The notes: a model not told the origin generated them from the sequence alone. 64,000 nucleotides of DNA from Desulfosalsimonas propionicica (GCF_013761005.1 NZ_JACDUS010000001.1:372001-436000), one strand, 5' to 3'. Counted from the first letter of the stretch, positions 34,561 through 43,538 are shown. Made by a program: numbers and translations.

Positions 34561-36789
34561 TCAGCTCACGGTGACGGCAATACCGTTTAACACGGCCGTG
34601 GCAGACAGGGGATCCACTGCCCCCGGCACAATGCGGTTGGTGTTGACACCCGGATTTGCCCCGGCCACCTGCATCTGCATTCCTTCCATGTCATGGCCCC
34701 ATCCGTGGGGCAAGCTCACCACCCCTTCCATGACCCGGTCTGTGATTTCCACCGGCGCGCTCACGATGCCGGCATCTGATGTGATCTGTGCTGTCTGCCC
34801 GTCTTTGAGTCCCAGCCGGACGGCGTCTTCGGGGTTGACCTGCAGGGTGCACGGGTTTTTTGCAGACAACGCGGGGATGTTGTGCATCCAGGAATTGTTG
34901 GTGCGCAAATGCCGCCGGCCGATCAGGCGCAGGGGCCGCCCCGGGCCTGAGTCTGTATCATCGGGTTTTCCCAGATCGGCCATGGCCTGTTGAAACACAT
35001 TGGCAAACAAATGGATTTTTCCGTCCGGGTTGGAAACCGCGCGGTCAACCCAGGATTCAAGGGGTCCCAGATCCACGCCCCTGGGACTGGCAAGCAGTTT
35101 GTCCAGGCTCAGCCCGTCGGGATTCAGGCCGAAATTATCTCCGTACGGGCCGATGCGCAAAAGCAGGTCCAAAACTTGTTCCGGGCCCCTGGACCCGGAA
35201 AGCATGCCTGTCAGGGCGTCCCGGCTGACCCCGGCTGTTTGCTCTCCGCCCATGGCCGAAATCACGCCGGCTGCCAGCTGGCTGACCATTGCATCGGCAA
35301 CTTCTCCGGGATCTGCTGACGCCCCCTGGCCCTGGCCGATCAGGGCCAGGTGAGCCAGAATTTCCCACTTGTCTTTTTCTTCCGCCCCTTTTTCAAATAT
35401 TGGCGGGCAATAGGCCGCAAAATTGCGCACAGACAGGCCGTGGAAGAAAACGTCGTAGTGACCGTGGCTCAAAATCGCTGCCGGCGGCAGAATCACATTG
35501 GCCCTGCGGGTGGATTCGTTGATGTAGTAGTCCACACTGACCATGAAATCCAGCCCGGCCATGGCCGCATCCAGGCGGTCGCTTTCAGGCACGGCCACCA
35601 CCGGGTTGCCGGCCACGGTGACAAGGGCCCGGATTTGCCGGTCTCCCGGGGTTTCCATTTCTTCTGCCATCAGTGCCGCCGGCAGTTCCCCGCAGACTTC
35701 CGGTGCATTCGATACCCTTGAGCGCCACCGGCCGGTGGCAAAGCCCTTTTTGGCAATGCTGCCGTCTGGTATGTGGGCGGCTTTGGGAAAACCCGTGCCG
35801 CCTTTGGCATCCAGGTTGCCGGTGAGGATGTTGATCACCTCGATGAGCCAGGAGCAGAGAGTTCCGAAGGCGGCCGTGCAGGTTCCCATGCGGCCGTAGA
35901 CCGCGCATTTATCCGCTTGCGCGATTTCCAGGGCCAGATTGGTAATTTCATCTTCGGTCACCCCGCACAGAGGGGCGGCCGTTTTGGGCGTCCAGTGTGA
36001 AACCGCATCCTTGAGGGCGGAAATGTCTTCGGTATCCAGAAAACCAGACAAACGGCCGGGCTTGACCATGTTCCGGTCAAACAACACATTGACAATGGCA
36101 CACAGCATGTACACATCTGTTCCCGGCCGGATAAACAGGTGCTGGTCAGCAGCTTCTGCAGTTCGGGTTCTGGCCGGGTCGATGACAATCATTTTGCCGC
36201 CCCGGTTCTGCAGGTTCCGCACCCGGCCCGGCATGTCCGGGGCGGTCATGAGGCTGCCGTTGGAGACGTACGGGTTGGCCCCGAAGACCACAAACAAATC
36301 CGTGCGGTCGATATCCGGCACCGGGATCCGGCCCGGATGCCCGTAGAGCCATCCGCAGGCGGCCATCTTGGGCATCTGGTCCACCGTGGAGGCGGAATAG
36401 AAGTTTTTGGTTTGAAATGCTTTTGCCATGGGGCGGACAAACAGGCCGCCGGCCATTGTGTGGGTGTTGGGGTTGCCCAGGTATATGGCCACGCTGTCGT
36501 TTCCATGGGCCCTGCGGATGCGGGTGAGGTTTTCTTCCACCAGGGCCAGGGCCTCGTCCCAGTCCGCCTTTCGGAATCGGCCGTTTTCCCGGATCATGGG
36601 GGAGGTCAGACGGTCCGGGTCTTCATGGAGATCTTTTAAGGCAATGCCCTTGGGGCAGCAAAATCCCTTGCTCATGGGATGCTGCTGATCTCCCCGGATT
36701 TTTTCCACGCGGTTATCCGATACGGTGATTTCCAGGCCGCAGCCGGCCTCGCACAGGGGACAGGTCCGATAAGCAGTGGTTTGGGTCAT
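34561..36789 (-). CDS. Molybdopterin oxidoreductase, formate dehydrogenase-like, without a Cys/Sec ligand
   Basis: 742 residues from ATG 36789, chosen because AGGAG lies six bases upstream. The N-terminal 4Fe-4S site uses Cys10, Cys13, Cys17 and Cys44/45 (CPLCEAGC, CCPKG). Several bis-MGD-binding stretches follow (GNPNTHTMAGG, VVFGANPYVSNG, MIVIDPARTRTA) and a C-terminal molydopterin-dinucleotide domain. Where formate dehydrogenases place Cys or Sec, the sequence reads YSASTVDQMP (131-140), so the metal ligand is probably Ser, Asp or absent. No Tat signal, so it is cytoplasmic. No partner subunit is adjacent. The substrate is unknown. Confidence 0.85.
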   Translation of the reverse strand: MTQTTAYRTCPLCEAGCGLEITVSDNRVEKIRGDQQHPMSKGFCCPKGIALKDLHEDPDRLTSPMIRENGRFRKADWDEALALVEENLTRIRRAHGNDSVAIYLGNPNTHTMAGGLFVRPMAKAFQTKNFYSASTVDQMPKMAACGWLYGHPGRIPVPDIDRTDLFVVFGANPYVSNGSLMTAPDMPGRVRNLQNRGGKMIVIDPARTRTAEAADQHLFIRPGTDVYMLCAIVNVLFDRNMVKPGRLSGFLDTEDISALKDAVSHWTPKTAAPLCGVTEDEITNLALEIAQADKCAVYGRMGTCTAAFGTLCSWLIEVINILTGNLDAKGGTGFPKAAHIPDGSIAKKGFATGRWRSRVSNAPEVCGELPAALMAEEMETPGDRQIRALVTVAGNPVVAVPESDRLDAAMAGLDFMVSVDYYINESTRRANVILPPAAILSHGHYDVFFHGLSVRNFAAYCPPIFEKGAEEKDKWEILAHLALIGQGQGASADPGEVADAMVSQLAAGVISAMGGEQTAGVSRDALTGMLSGSRGPEQVLDLLLRIGPYGDNFGLNPDGLSLDKLLASPRGVDLGPLESWVDRAVSNPDGKIHLFANVFQQAMADLGKPDDTDSGPGRPLRLIGRRHLRTNNSWMHNIPALSAKNPCTLQVNPEDAVRLGLKDGQTAQITSDAGIVSAPVEITDRVMEGVVSLPHGWGHDMEGMQMQVAGANPGVNTNRIVPGAVDPLSATAVLNGIAVTVS

Positions 36790-36960
36790 TTTTGCTCCTG
36801 CAAAAAAAGGAAATGGTTGGCAATGGGTTGCTGGCAATAACACCGGACGAAAACAAAACGAAAAAATTATATCATGTCAAAAGTGAAAAGCAAAAGCGGA
36901 AAAAGAGATTAAGGCTTTTATGACAATGACATTGGAAAAATACGGCCTTCCGGTTTTTCG

Positions 36961-37160
36961 CATGGGCAGGGGGCGGGGGCGGGTTTGTTTGCCTGCGGAT
37001 CGCTTTGGCCGATTGTCCCGGAACTTTGGCTGAAATTTCAAAAACTCGGGCTGATCGCCCTCAGACAGTTTGAAATTCCGGGCGCCAAAGCCCCGGGACA
37101 ATCTTTTGGCCAAACCGCTCCAATGCAGTCAAACAAATCCGCCCCCGCCCCCTGCCCATG
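36961..37160. repeat. 200-bp imperfect palindrome A
   Basis: Outer arms CATGGGCAGGGGGCGGGGGC (left) and the matching GCCCCCGCCCCCTGCCCATG (right) are inverse over about 20 bases. Pairing continues inward with interruptions (CCGATTGTCCCGG opposite CCGGGACAATC, TTTGGC opposite GCCAAA) to a core around 37030-37075 containing AAATTTCAAAAACTCGG. That core is shared with palindrome B. No coding capacity. Confidence 0.8.
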
Positions 37161-37195
37161 GACAACTCAAAGTAAGCTTGAAAAAGTGCATTGTT

Positions 37196-37319
37196 GATGG
37201 CGCCGTAAAAGTCCAATATCTGCGTTACGCGCAATTTCTCAAAATTTCACGTACGGCTAACCACTCTGCATTCTTCGAAATTGCGCAAGCCTTGATCTTG
37301 AACTTTTTACGGCGCCATC
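37196..37319. repeat. 125-bp dispersed palindromic repeat, copy 3 (124 bp)
   Basis: Third full copy of the unit at 8195 and 34353, one A shorter in the left arm (GATGGCGCCGTAAAAGTCC). It lies between two 195-200 bp palindromes of another family in the same gene-free stretch. Confidence 0.85.
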
Positions 37320-37455
37320 TAAAAACTTACTTTTTACAAGGCTATCATTGTTGGTGATCTGTCAAAAGTGAAGTGCACCGACATTTGGTCTGCAGGATTA
37401 ATTGCAGCAGAAGATATACAGTGGTTTCCAGGTTGGGTATATGTTCAGCGTTTCC

Positions 37456-37650
37456 AGGCAAGTTCGCGGCTGGGGGCGGTTTGTAAGCGACATTGAGCGT
37501 TTCCGGGAAAAATTCAGCCAATGCCGGAGCGAGTAAATTTCAAATTGTTTGAGGCCGGCAGGCCGAGTTTTTGAAATTTCCGCGGAGGCATTGGCTGAAT
37601 CCCGGAAACGGTCAGGAGCAAAAAAACCGGACCCGGCAGCGAACTTGCCT
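37456..37650. repeat. 195-bp imperfect palindrome B
   Basis: Outer arms AGGCAAGTTCGC (37456) and GCGAACTTGCCT (ending 37650). A second matched pair, TTCAGCCAATGCC opposite GGCATTGGCTGAA, lies inside. The core around 37539-37577 reads, on the minus strand, AAATTTCAAAAACTCGGCCT, almost the same as in palindrome A, while the outer arms of A and B are unrelated. Confidence 0.8.
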
Positions 37651-37794
37651 CCCTATCGCTCCGGAGTTCCGGGGTTTTTGGCCGGTTTATGCCGAAGGCT
37701 TGCCACCTCTGCAGGCGTTGCGTTTTGGAAAGGGGCGTATTATGATGGTTGGCGGTTTTTCAGCTTAATTTGCGACCGATTGTGGTGGATGAAC

Positions 37795-38964
37795 ATGCGT
37801 TTTTTCAGGGATGGAAATCTGCTGATCCTGCTTGCGGTGGTCATGTTTGCGGTCACCGGCGGCAGTCTGGTGGGGCCGATTCTGCCGGAGATGATCAATC
37901 TGGAGGGGGCAACGGGCAGAAACGTGGGCCTGGCCCTGAGCGCCTACACTTTTGCCGCCATGGTCGCCACCCCGCTGCTGGGGCCGGTGGCCGACCGGTT
38001 TGGCAGAAAAAAGGTGATCGTTCCCTCGGTGATGCTGTTTGGGGCGGCCGGACTGCTGATCACCTTTACCCGGTCTTTCTGGGTTTTGCTGGTATGGCGG
38101 GCCTTTCAGGGAATCGCCGTGGGGGGCATGATGAATACCGTGGTGGCGGCCATCGGGGATATGTACGAGGAGCCGGACCGGACCCGGGCCATGGGATACC
38201 GGATAACGGTGCAGGGGCTGACAAATGCCACCGTGCCGTTTGTCTCCGGAGCCATTGCCGTGTTTGCCTGGTTTCTGCCCTTTTACATCCACGCTTCAGC
38301 CATTGTACTTGCGCTTGTTGCAGGGTTTCGGCTAAAGGAGCCGGGCAGAAGTGCCCGGACCCCGGGATACATGATCAAGGCCCTGGCCGCCATTGCCAAC
38401 ACCCGGGCGGTCTGGCTGTTTTTTTCAAATTTTATGGGATTTGTTCTGCTCTACGGCATTGTGGTCTACATGCCGATCCTTGTGGTGCGCGACTTCGGGC
38501 TCACCACCCTGCATTCCGGGTTGGCCATTTCCGCTGCCGCCGGAGTATCGGGCCTTGTGGCCTCCCGGGCCGGGACCGTGAGCCGGCATTTTTGCGAGCA
38601 AACCCGGGTGATTTGGGGATTTGCCTGCTGCGGGATCAGCCACCTGCTGACGGGCTTTGCCGGAAGTTATCCGCTTCTGCTGGTGTTTATGGGGGTGTGG
38701 GGCCTGGGATTCGGGGTCCTGATGCCCACGCTCAATTCCGCTGCCGCCGGTTTGGTGGCAACTGAGCTGCGCGCCGGGGTGCTGTCGGTGTTCACCCTGC
38801 TGATTTACCTGGGCCAGACCGTATCCCCGCTGTTTCTTGCCCTGTTTGTAACAGAAACCGCCGTGCGGGGCGCGTTTTTTGCCGGAAGCGCCATTGCGGT
38901 GATTCCGTTTTTGTTTGCCGTTTATATGCGCATATTCGGGTCCCTGCCGGCCCGCAGCCCCTAA
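37795..38964 (+). CDS. Major facilitator superfamily transporter
   Basis: 389 residues with about 12 TM helices. GPVADRFGRKKVIVPS is the loop 2-3 signature (D-R-x-G-R-R/K), and a GFRLKEPG loop ends the first half. I choose ATG 37795 because GGTGG sits at a proper distance; ATG 37789 is also possible but immediately abuts that site. It would be a drug or metabolite exporter of the DHA1-like type. The substrate cannot be inferred. It converges with the CPBP protease gene eight bases away. Confidence 0.85.
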   Translation: MRFFRDGNLLILLAVVMFAVTGGSLVGPILPEMINLEGATGRNVGLALSAYTFAAMVATPLLGPVADRFGRKKVIVPSVMLFGAAGLLITFTRSFWVLLVWRAFQGIAVGGMMNTVVAAIGDMYEEPDRTRAMGYRITVQGLTNATVPFVSGAIAVFAWFLPFYIHASAIVLALVAGFRLKEPGRSARTPGYMIKALAAIANTRAVWLFFSNFMGFVLLYGIVVYMPILVVRDFGLTTLHSGLAISAAAGVSGLVASRAGTVSRHFCEQTRVIWGFACCGISHLLTGFAGSYPLLLVFMGVWGLGFGVLMPTLNSAAAGLVATELRAGVLSVFTLLIYLGQTVSPLFLALFVTETAVRGAFFAGSAIAVIPFLFAVYMRIFGSLPARSP

Positions 38965-38972
38965 AAGGCGTT

Positions 38973-39599
38973 TTACGGCACCGGCATGACCGCAAAGATA
39001 AACGTGCTCCAGATGCAGTGGGAGATGATCACCGGGGACAGATCCTTGAACCGCCAGTACATAATGCCCCAGAAGGCCCCGGCAACACCGGCTGCGGCCG
39101 TGAGCATGAAGTTGCCCGAGCTGATGTGCACGCCCGCGTAACAAAGGGTTGCCAGCAGCCATCCGCCCGCCGTGCCGAAGCGCACCATGAGCTGGCGCTG
39201 CAGATAGCCCCGCCAGTAAATTTCCTCGCACGGCCCGGTGATGAAAAAAAGCAAAAGAATGATGACCCATTGGGGCGTGCCTTCGCCTTTGTCGTAAATG
39301 GCGCCGATCTGGTCGCCGGCAAAGGGCAGCAGGGCCGTTGAAAGGGTTTTTCCGGCCCAGAAAAGCAGATACAGCAAAGCCGCAGATACCAGGCCGATGG
39401 CAATGCTGCGCCAGTTAATGCGAAAATCGATGAGCCGTGCGGGCTGGAGGATAAACGAGAGCACAGCCAGGACAAAAGCGGAAAACGCGATTTTAAACCA
39501 GAACACCCCGAACTGCAGGTAAAAGGTCATCCACCACAGCAGGGCGGCAATGATCACGGTTGCGGCCACGGGTTTCCAGGCAAAGCGGTACTGATTCAT
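38973..39599 (-). CDS. CPBP-family intramembrane metalloprotease
   Basis: 208 residues from ATG 39599, which overlaps the menA-type stop as ATGA. About six to seven TM helices carry the CPBP (Abi/CAAX-like) motifs: FITGPCEEIYWRGYLQRQLM (EExxxR), a His in CYAGVHISSGN and a further His in PVIISHCIWS. Members act on membrane substrates, for example in bacteriocin immunity, but most are uncharacterised. The overlap with a prenyltransferase gene suggests co-expression. Confidence 0.85.
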   Translation of the reverse strand: MNQYRFAWKPVAATVIIAALLWWMTFYLQFGVFWFKIAFSAFVLAVLSFILQPARLIDFRINWRSIAIGLVSAALLYLLFWAGKTLSTALLPFAGDQIGAIYDKGEGTPQWVIILLLFFITGPCEEIYWRGYLQRQLMVRFGTAGGWLLATLCYAGVHISSGNFMLTAAAGVAGAFWGIMYWRFKDLSPVIISHCIWSTFIFAVMPVP

Positions 39600-40486
39600 A
39601 AAAGGGCCTCGGCAATTAGGGAAATCAGCAGCAGCACGCCAAACACGGTATCGAGCCGGGCTGTGCGTGCATCTGCGTCCTTGGGGATTTTTTCCGACAT
39701 GATCCGCAGAATACTGACGGCAATGGGCACGGAGAAAAATACCATCAAAGACCACCACGAAAGAACTCCGGCGAGAATCATCACCAGAATGCTGAGGTAG
39801 GCTGCGGCAATCAGGGCGAAATACAGGTAAAATCCCTTTTGCGCCCCGAGCACGATGGCGATTGTGCGGATGCAACGGCTTTTGTCATGGGCGATGTCGC
39901 GCAGGTTGTTGGCCAGCAGCACCAGGGCCACGATGGTGCCAAAGGGTATGCTGATCCACAAGGCATGGGCGCTGAATTGCTGATGCTGGACATAATAGGT
40001 GCCCTCCACCATGAGCGGCCCCCACATGAGAAACACCGAAAATTCGCCCAGAGCGATGTACTTGTAGCTCACCGGCGGGGCCGTGTAGGCCAGGCTGGCC
40101 AGTACGCCCACAACACCGATGGCCAGAATCGGCCAACCCCTTTCGACGGCCAGCCACAGGCCGATGCCAGCGCCAATGGCAAAAAGCAGACAGGAGGCGG
40201 CCAGCACGCTTTTGGCCCGCAGCTTCCCCTCCACGAGGGGGTGGGGCCGGTACTGGGCGGTGGCGGTCTCAACCGTGTCCACCCCTTTTTGCACGTCATA
40301 GTAGTCATTGATCAGGTTTGTGGCGGCATGCAGAAAAACCGCCCCCAGCAGAGTGACGGCAAAAAGCGTCCAGGAAAAAGGCCCGTCAATGGCCGCCACA
40401 GCCCCTCCCACGCTGATGGAAATGGCGGTCATGATAAACGACCAGGGCCGGCTGGCCAGAAACCAGTTGCGGTAGAGTTCCGTCAC
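39596..40486 (-). CDS. menA: UbiA-family prenyltransferase, probable 1,4-dihydroxy-2-naphthoate prenyltransferase
   Basis: 296 residues with about eight to nine TM helices. The first metal-binding motif reads NLINDYYDVQKGVDT (NDxxD), and the second NNLRDIAHDKSRCIRTIA is closest to MenA, which makes demethylmenaquinone. Menaquinone is the expected quinone in sulfate reducers. Other UbiA members (heme O, chlorophyll or archaeal lipid synthases) are less likely from these motifs. Overlaps the CPBP protease gene downstream. No other men genes are in the window. Confidence 0.85.
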   Translation of the reverse strand: MTELYRNWFLASRPWSFIMTAISISVGGAVAAIDGPFSWTLFAVTLLGAVFLHAATNLINDYYDVQKGVDTVETATAQYRPHPLVEGKLRAKSVLAASCLLFAIGAGIGLWLAVERGWPILAIGVVGVLASLAYTAPPVSYKYIALGEFSVFLMWGPLMVEGTYYVQHQQFSAHALWISIPFGTIVALVLLANNLRDIAHDKSRCIRTIAIVLGAQKGFYLYFALIAAAYLSILVMILAGVLSWWSLMVFFSVPIAVSILRIMSEKIPKDADARTARLDTVFGVLLLISLIAEALL

Positions 40487-40812
40487 TTACAAAAACCTGT
40501 TGTTTGGTGTCAATCCGGCAACATCCGGAAATTCCCGGATTTTTGATAAACCGAAAACATACGCCAAGCACACCCAATCGTCAAGCGGAAAAATCCCGGC
40601 GCCTGAAAGCCTGCTTGCCGGGTCCTTGCTGTAGCCGGCGCAAAATTCCCATCCATAGGGAGTTTCTATGATTGTGAAAAGTTTGATCGAAATTAGCGAT
40701 TTGACACATAAATAATCTTGATCCTAGATATATCTCAAAACTCAGAGGAGCTGCGCAGGCGGCCAAACAGGAGTGATGTTTCTTAACCGAGCGCCGGAAA
40801 AGGGGTGACTGA
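40487..40812. other. Divergent intergenic region between menA and yedE
   Basis: About 325 bases holding the selenium-operon promoter (40701-40730). No open frame of interest and no repeat were seen. Confidence 0.5.
40701..40730 (+). promoter_or_regulatory. Sigma-70 promoter for the selenium operon
   Basis: Perfect -35 TTGACA (40701-40706), an 18-base spacer and TAGATA (40725-40730), with a further TAT after it. It lies about 80 bases before the yedE-type start. Confidence 0.6.
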
Positions 40813-41910
40813 ATGAAAAATGTTTTTGCCACAAGATGGGGGATTATCGCTGTGGGAGCGGTGATCGGAGCGGGGGCCGCGCTGCTCCAGTATTTGGGAA
40901 ATCCGGGCAACATGGGCATTTGCGTTGCCTGCTTTGAAAGAGATATTGCCGGGGCCGTGGGTTTTCACAGGGCTGCTGTGGTGCAATATATGCGGCCGGA
41001 AATCATCGGTTTCGTGCTGGGGTCCCTGGCCGCGGCCCTGGCTTTTAAGGAATTCCGGCCGCGGGGCGGATCAGCGCCCATTGTGCGGTTTTTTCTGGGC
41101 GTGTTTGCCATGATCGGAGCCCTTGTGTTTTTGGGATGTCCGTGGCGAGCCATGCTTCGGCTGGCCGGCGGGGATGGAAATGCCATTTTGGGGCTCATCG
41201 GGCTGATTGCCGGCATCTGGATCGGCACGCGATTTTTGAAAAAAGGCTATAGTCTGGGCCGTACCCAGAAGCTCCCTCCTGCGTCGGGCTGGGTGCTGCC
41301 GGCTGTTTTTGCCGCTCTGTTTGTGCTCATGCTGATCTATCCCCGGGCAGAAGGCGCGGAGAAAACCGGGATTTTGTTTTACAGCGTCAAGGGCCCGGGT
41401 GCCATGTACGCCCCCCTGGCGATTTCTGTTATTGCCGGCCTGGTTATCGGCGTTATCGCCCAGAGAAGCCGGTTTTGCACCATGGGTGCGTTTCGGGACC
41501 TGATCTTGTTCCGGCAGGTGCATCTGTTTTCCGGTGTGGCGGCCCTGGTGATCGCCGCCTGGCTCGTCAACCTGATCCTCGGCCAGTTTCAAGCGGGTTT
41601 TGCCGGCCAGCCCGTGGCCCATACCCAGCATGTGTGGAACGCCATGGGCATGGTGCTGGCGGGCCTTGCCTTTGCTTTGGCGGGGGGGTGCCCGGGCCGG
41701 CAGTTGTTTTTGTCCGGTGAAGGCGACGGGGATGCGGCCATATTCGTGCTGGGCATGATCGTGGGCGCTGCTGTCTCCCACAATTTCGGCCTGGCCAGTT
41801 CACCGGCCGGCGTGGGTCCCCACGGGATTGCCGCGGTTGTCATCGGCCTGGCTGTCTGCCTGGTCATCGGATTTACCATGAAACAGCCCCAAACAGGAGG
41901 CGCAAGATGA
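40813..41910 (+). CDS. yedE: YedE/YeeE-type selenium (sulfur) transport membrane protein
   Basis: 365 residues with about nine to ten TM helices and paired Cys-containing loops: NMGICVACFERDIAG, VFLGCPWRAMLRLAGGDG, IAQRSRFCTMGAFRDL, and ALAGGCPGRQLFLSGEGDGD. The pattern matches the YedE (FdhT-like) subfamily associated with selenium metabolism, as opposed to the shorter thiosulfate-uptake YeeE. It would carry a selenium or sulfur species across the inner membrane. Its stop overlaps yedF as ATGA, and five genes follow in coupled order. Confidence 0.88.
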   Translation: MKNVFATRWGIIAVGAVIGAGAALLQYLGNPGNMGICVACFERDIAGAVGFHRAAVVQYMRPEIIGFVLGSLAAALAFKEFRPRGGSAPIVRFFLGVFAMIGALVFLGCPWRAMLRLAGGDGNAILGLIGLIAGIWIGTRFLKKGYSLGRTQKLPPASGWVLPAVFAALFVLMLIYPRAEGAEKTGILFYSVKGPGAMYAPLAISVIAGLVIGVIAQRSRFCTMGAFRDLILFRQVHLFSGVAALVIAAWLVNLILGQFQAGFAGQPVAHTQHVWNAMGMVLAGLAFALAGGCPGRQLFLSGEGDGDAAIFVLGMIVGAAVSHNFGLASSPAGVGPHGIAAVVIGLAVCLVIGFTMKQPQTGGAR

Positions 41911-42131
41911 GCCAAACAGTGGATGCACGGGGGCTTTCCTGCCCCCAGCCGGTTTTGATGGCCCTGGATGCCATCAAAAAATCACAGGAGACGGAAATGG
42001 AGGTGTTCGTGGACACCGAAGCCTCCCGGGAAAACGTCAGCCGGGCCGTTGAAAGTCAGGGATGGAAAGTGGAAAGCATTGCCATCGAAGGGGAAACCTT
42101 TCGATTGGAAATTCGGAAAGCCGCAAAATAA
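41907..42131 (+). CDS. yedF: TusA/YedF-like sulfurtransferase-family protein
   Basis: 74 residues. The DARGLSCPQPVLMALDAIKK signature carries the single reactive cysteine (Cys13) of the SirA/TusA fold. Stand-alone proteins of this type next to YedE are thought to receive sulfur or selenium as a bound per(seleno)sulfide. The C-terminal DsrE-like domain of two-domain YedF proteins is missing here, though the next gene may supply a related function. ATGA overlap with yedE. Confidence 0.88.
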   Translation: MSQTVDARGLSCPQPVLMALDAIKKSQETEMEVFVDTEASRENVSRAVESQGWKVESIAIEGETFRLEIRKAAK

Positions 42132-42141
42132 GGAATCCATA

Positions 42142-42690
42142 TTGGGATTGTTGTTCTTTTTCCGCAAAGAGAACAAACAGCCTTCGGTCTCGCCGCGGGA
42201 CAGGGGGATTTTGGTGTTTGAAAACACCAGCGAGGTGATCGGCGCGGAAAATGTCCTGAAAAAGGGTGGCTGGCGCATCCGGGTCATGGGACCGCCCCCG
42301 GAAATCCGAACCGGGTGCGATCTGGTTATTGAGTTTCCTCTGGTTTCGGAGCTGGAAATCGTCCGCACCCTGGAAGAAGCCGAAATTACGCCGCTGCAGG
42401 TGGTTGCCGTGTCAGACGGGCTGCTTGAACCGGTCAATGTTTTTTTTACCACTGATTACGGGGAGTTTCTGATGGTTCAGGCCGCCAACATGAAAATCAC
42501 CGTGGATAAGCGGGATTTGACAGTGGTCAATATCTCGGGCGGGGGTTGTCCGGACGTACCGTATTTAGCGGCGCAAATGGTTGGCCGGCGGCTTGACCAG
42601 GCCCCGGAGCCGCGCAGCATCGGCCATACCCTGTGCGGATATGCCCTGCAGCTGGCCTTTGAGGAGATCACGCGCAAATGTCTGCCGTAG
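42142..42690 (+). CDS. DUF3343-domain protein of the selenium operon
   Basis: 182 residues from a TTG (42142), which has AAGGA seven bases upstream; no ATG is available near. The N-terminal half matches DUF3343 ('putative Se/S carrier-like'): ILVFENTSEVIGAENVLKK, then RTGCDLVIEFPL. The C-terminal half (about 110-182) includes VVNISGGGCPDVPYLAAQMV and ends in an amphipathic helix, unlike the usual short DUF3343 proteins. Its Cys residues could carry selenium or sulfur. Overlaps the next gene by 13 bases. Confidence 0.7.
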   Translation: MGLLFFFRKENKQPSVSPRDRGILVFENTSEVIGAENVLKKGGWRIRVMGPPPEIRTGCDLVIEFPLVSELEIVRTLEEAEITPLQVVAVSDGLLEPVNVFFTTDYGEFLMVQAANMKITVDKRDLTVVNISGGGCPDVPYLAAQMVGRRLDQAPEPRSIGHTLCGYALQLAFEEITRKCLP

Positions 42691-43538
42691 TGGGTACCGT
42701 GCCCGATCAAGACTTTCCGCTGGTTTGCGGGAATGTCCGGGTCTCCGAACAAAACCTGTTTATTGACAATCATTGCGTTGCGGTCAATCGCGGGACTCCG
42801 GCACTTCTGGCAACTGCGGCAAAGGCGTGCGCCTTTTTTGGCGCAGATCCGCCCATGGCTTATCTGGCCGGGGATATCGGCGGGGGCGGGGGAAGCCGCA
42901 AGGTCTATGCGTATCTGGAGCAAATCCTCGGCCAATGCCGCTATGAAAGCATAACGTTTCATTACATCCAGCCGGATGTGGACTGGCACAACAGGGTCTT
43001 GTTTGCTGTTGAGGACATGCATCCGCGCCCGATGCTGATAGCCGATGCCGGGTTTATGTATGCAGCCAAGATGAGTGGCCAGGCGGCAGCCTATGCGGTT
43101 TTTACCCCGGATATGGGGGAACTGGCCTTTCTGGCGGATCCGGAAGCTCCCCACCCTTTCTATACCCGGGGATTTATTTTTCATGAACCGCACAGGGTCA
43201 AAGAGCTGATTGCATCGGCCTATGTGCACGGCAACGCATCCAGATATCTTCTGGTCAAGGGGAAAACCGATATTGCCGCAGATGAAAACGGCATTCTTAA
43301 TACTGTCAGCCAGCCTGTGGTGCCTGCCATGGAGGCCATCGGCGGCACCGGCGATATCATTACCGGCCTGATCTCGGCTTTTACCGGCCTGGGAAAAGAT
43401 TCCCTGACAGCCTGCATTCAGGCATCGGCTGTCAGCCGCCTGGCCGGAAAACTGGCAGATCCTGATCCAGGAACCCGGGTCATGGACATCATTGAGCAAA
43501 TACCTGCCGCACTGAAGCGGTTTTTTGAGGAAAAATGA
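42678..43538 (+). CDS. NnrD-like ribokinase-fold protein in the selenium operon
   Basis: 286 residues related to the ATP-dependent NAD(P)H-hydrate dehydratase (YjeF C-terminal) fold. It has LIADAGFMYAAK followed by TPDMGELAFLAD (cf. TPHPGEMARLA in NnrD), YLLVKGKTDI and the anion-hole/catalytic EAIGGTGDIITGLISAF with GTGD. The N-terminal region is divergent, and a bona fide full-length NnrE-NnrD is encoded at 23899. It may therefore have another substrate linked to selenium or sulfur. No direct evidence of function. Confidence 0.65.
   Translation: MSAVVGTVPDQDFPLVCGNVRVSEQNLFIDNHCVAVNRGTPALLATAAKACAFFGADPPMAYLAGDIGGGGGSRKVYAYLEQILGQCRYESITFHYIQPDVDWHNRVLFAVEDMHPRPMLIADAGFMYAAKMSGQAAAYAVFTPDMGELAFLADPEAPHPFYTRGFIFHEPHRVKELIASAYVHGNASRYLLVKGKTDIAADENGILNTVSQPVVPAMEAIGGTGDIITGLISAFTGLGKDSLTACIQASAVSRLAGKLADPDPGTRVMDIIEQIPAALKRFFEEK

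Larger units (their letters stand above)
36844..37788. other. Gene-free, repeat-packed stretch
   Basis: Nearly 950 bases between the molybdopterin gene and the MFS transporter hold palindrome A, repeat copy 3 and palindrome B, with little unique sequence between them. An open frame running from 37549 into the MFS gene is an upstream extension through palindrome B rather than coding sequence. Confidence 0.7.

Noticed and set aside
36490-36789. Selenocysteine TGA in the molybdopterin oxidoreductase
   Set aside because: The frame is open throughout and the ligand region has neither Cys nor TGA.
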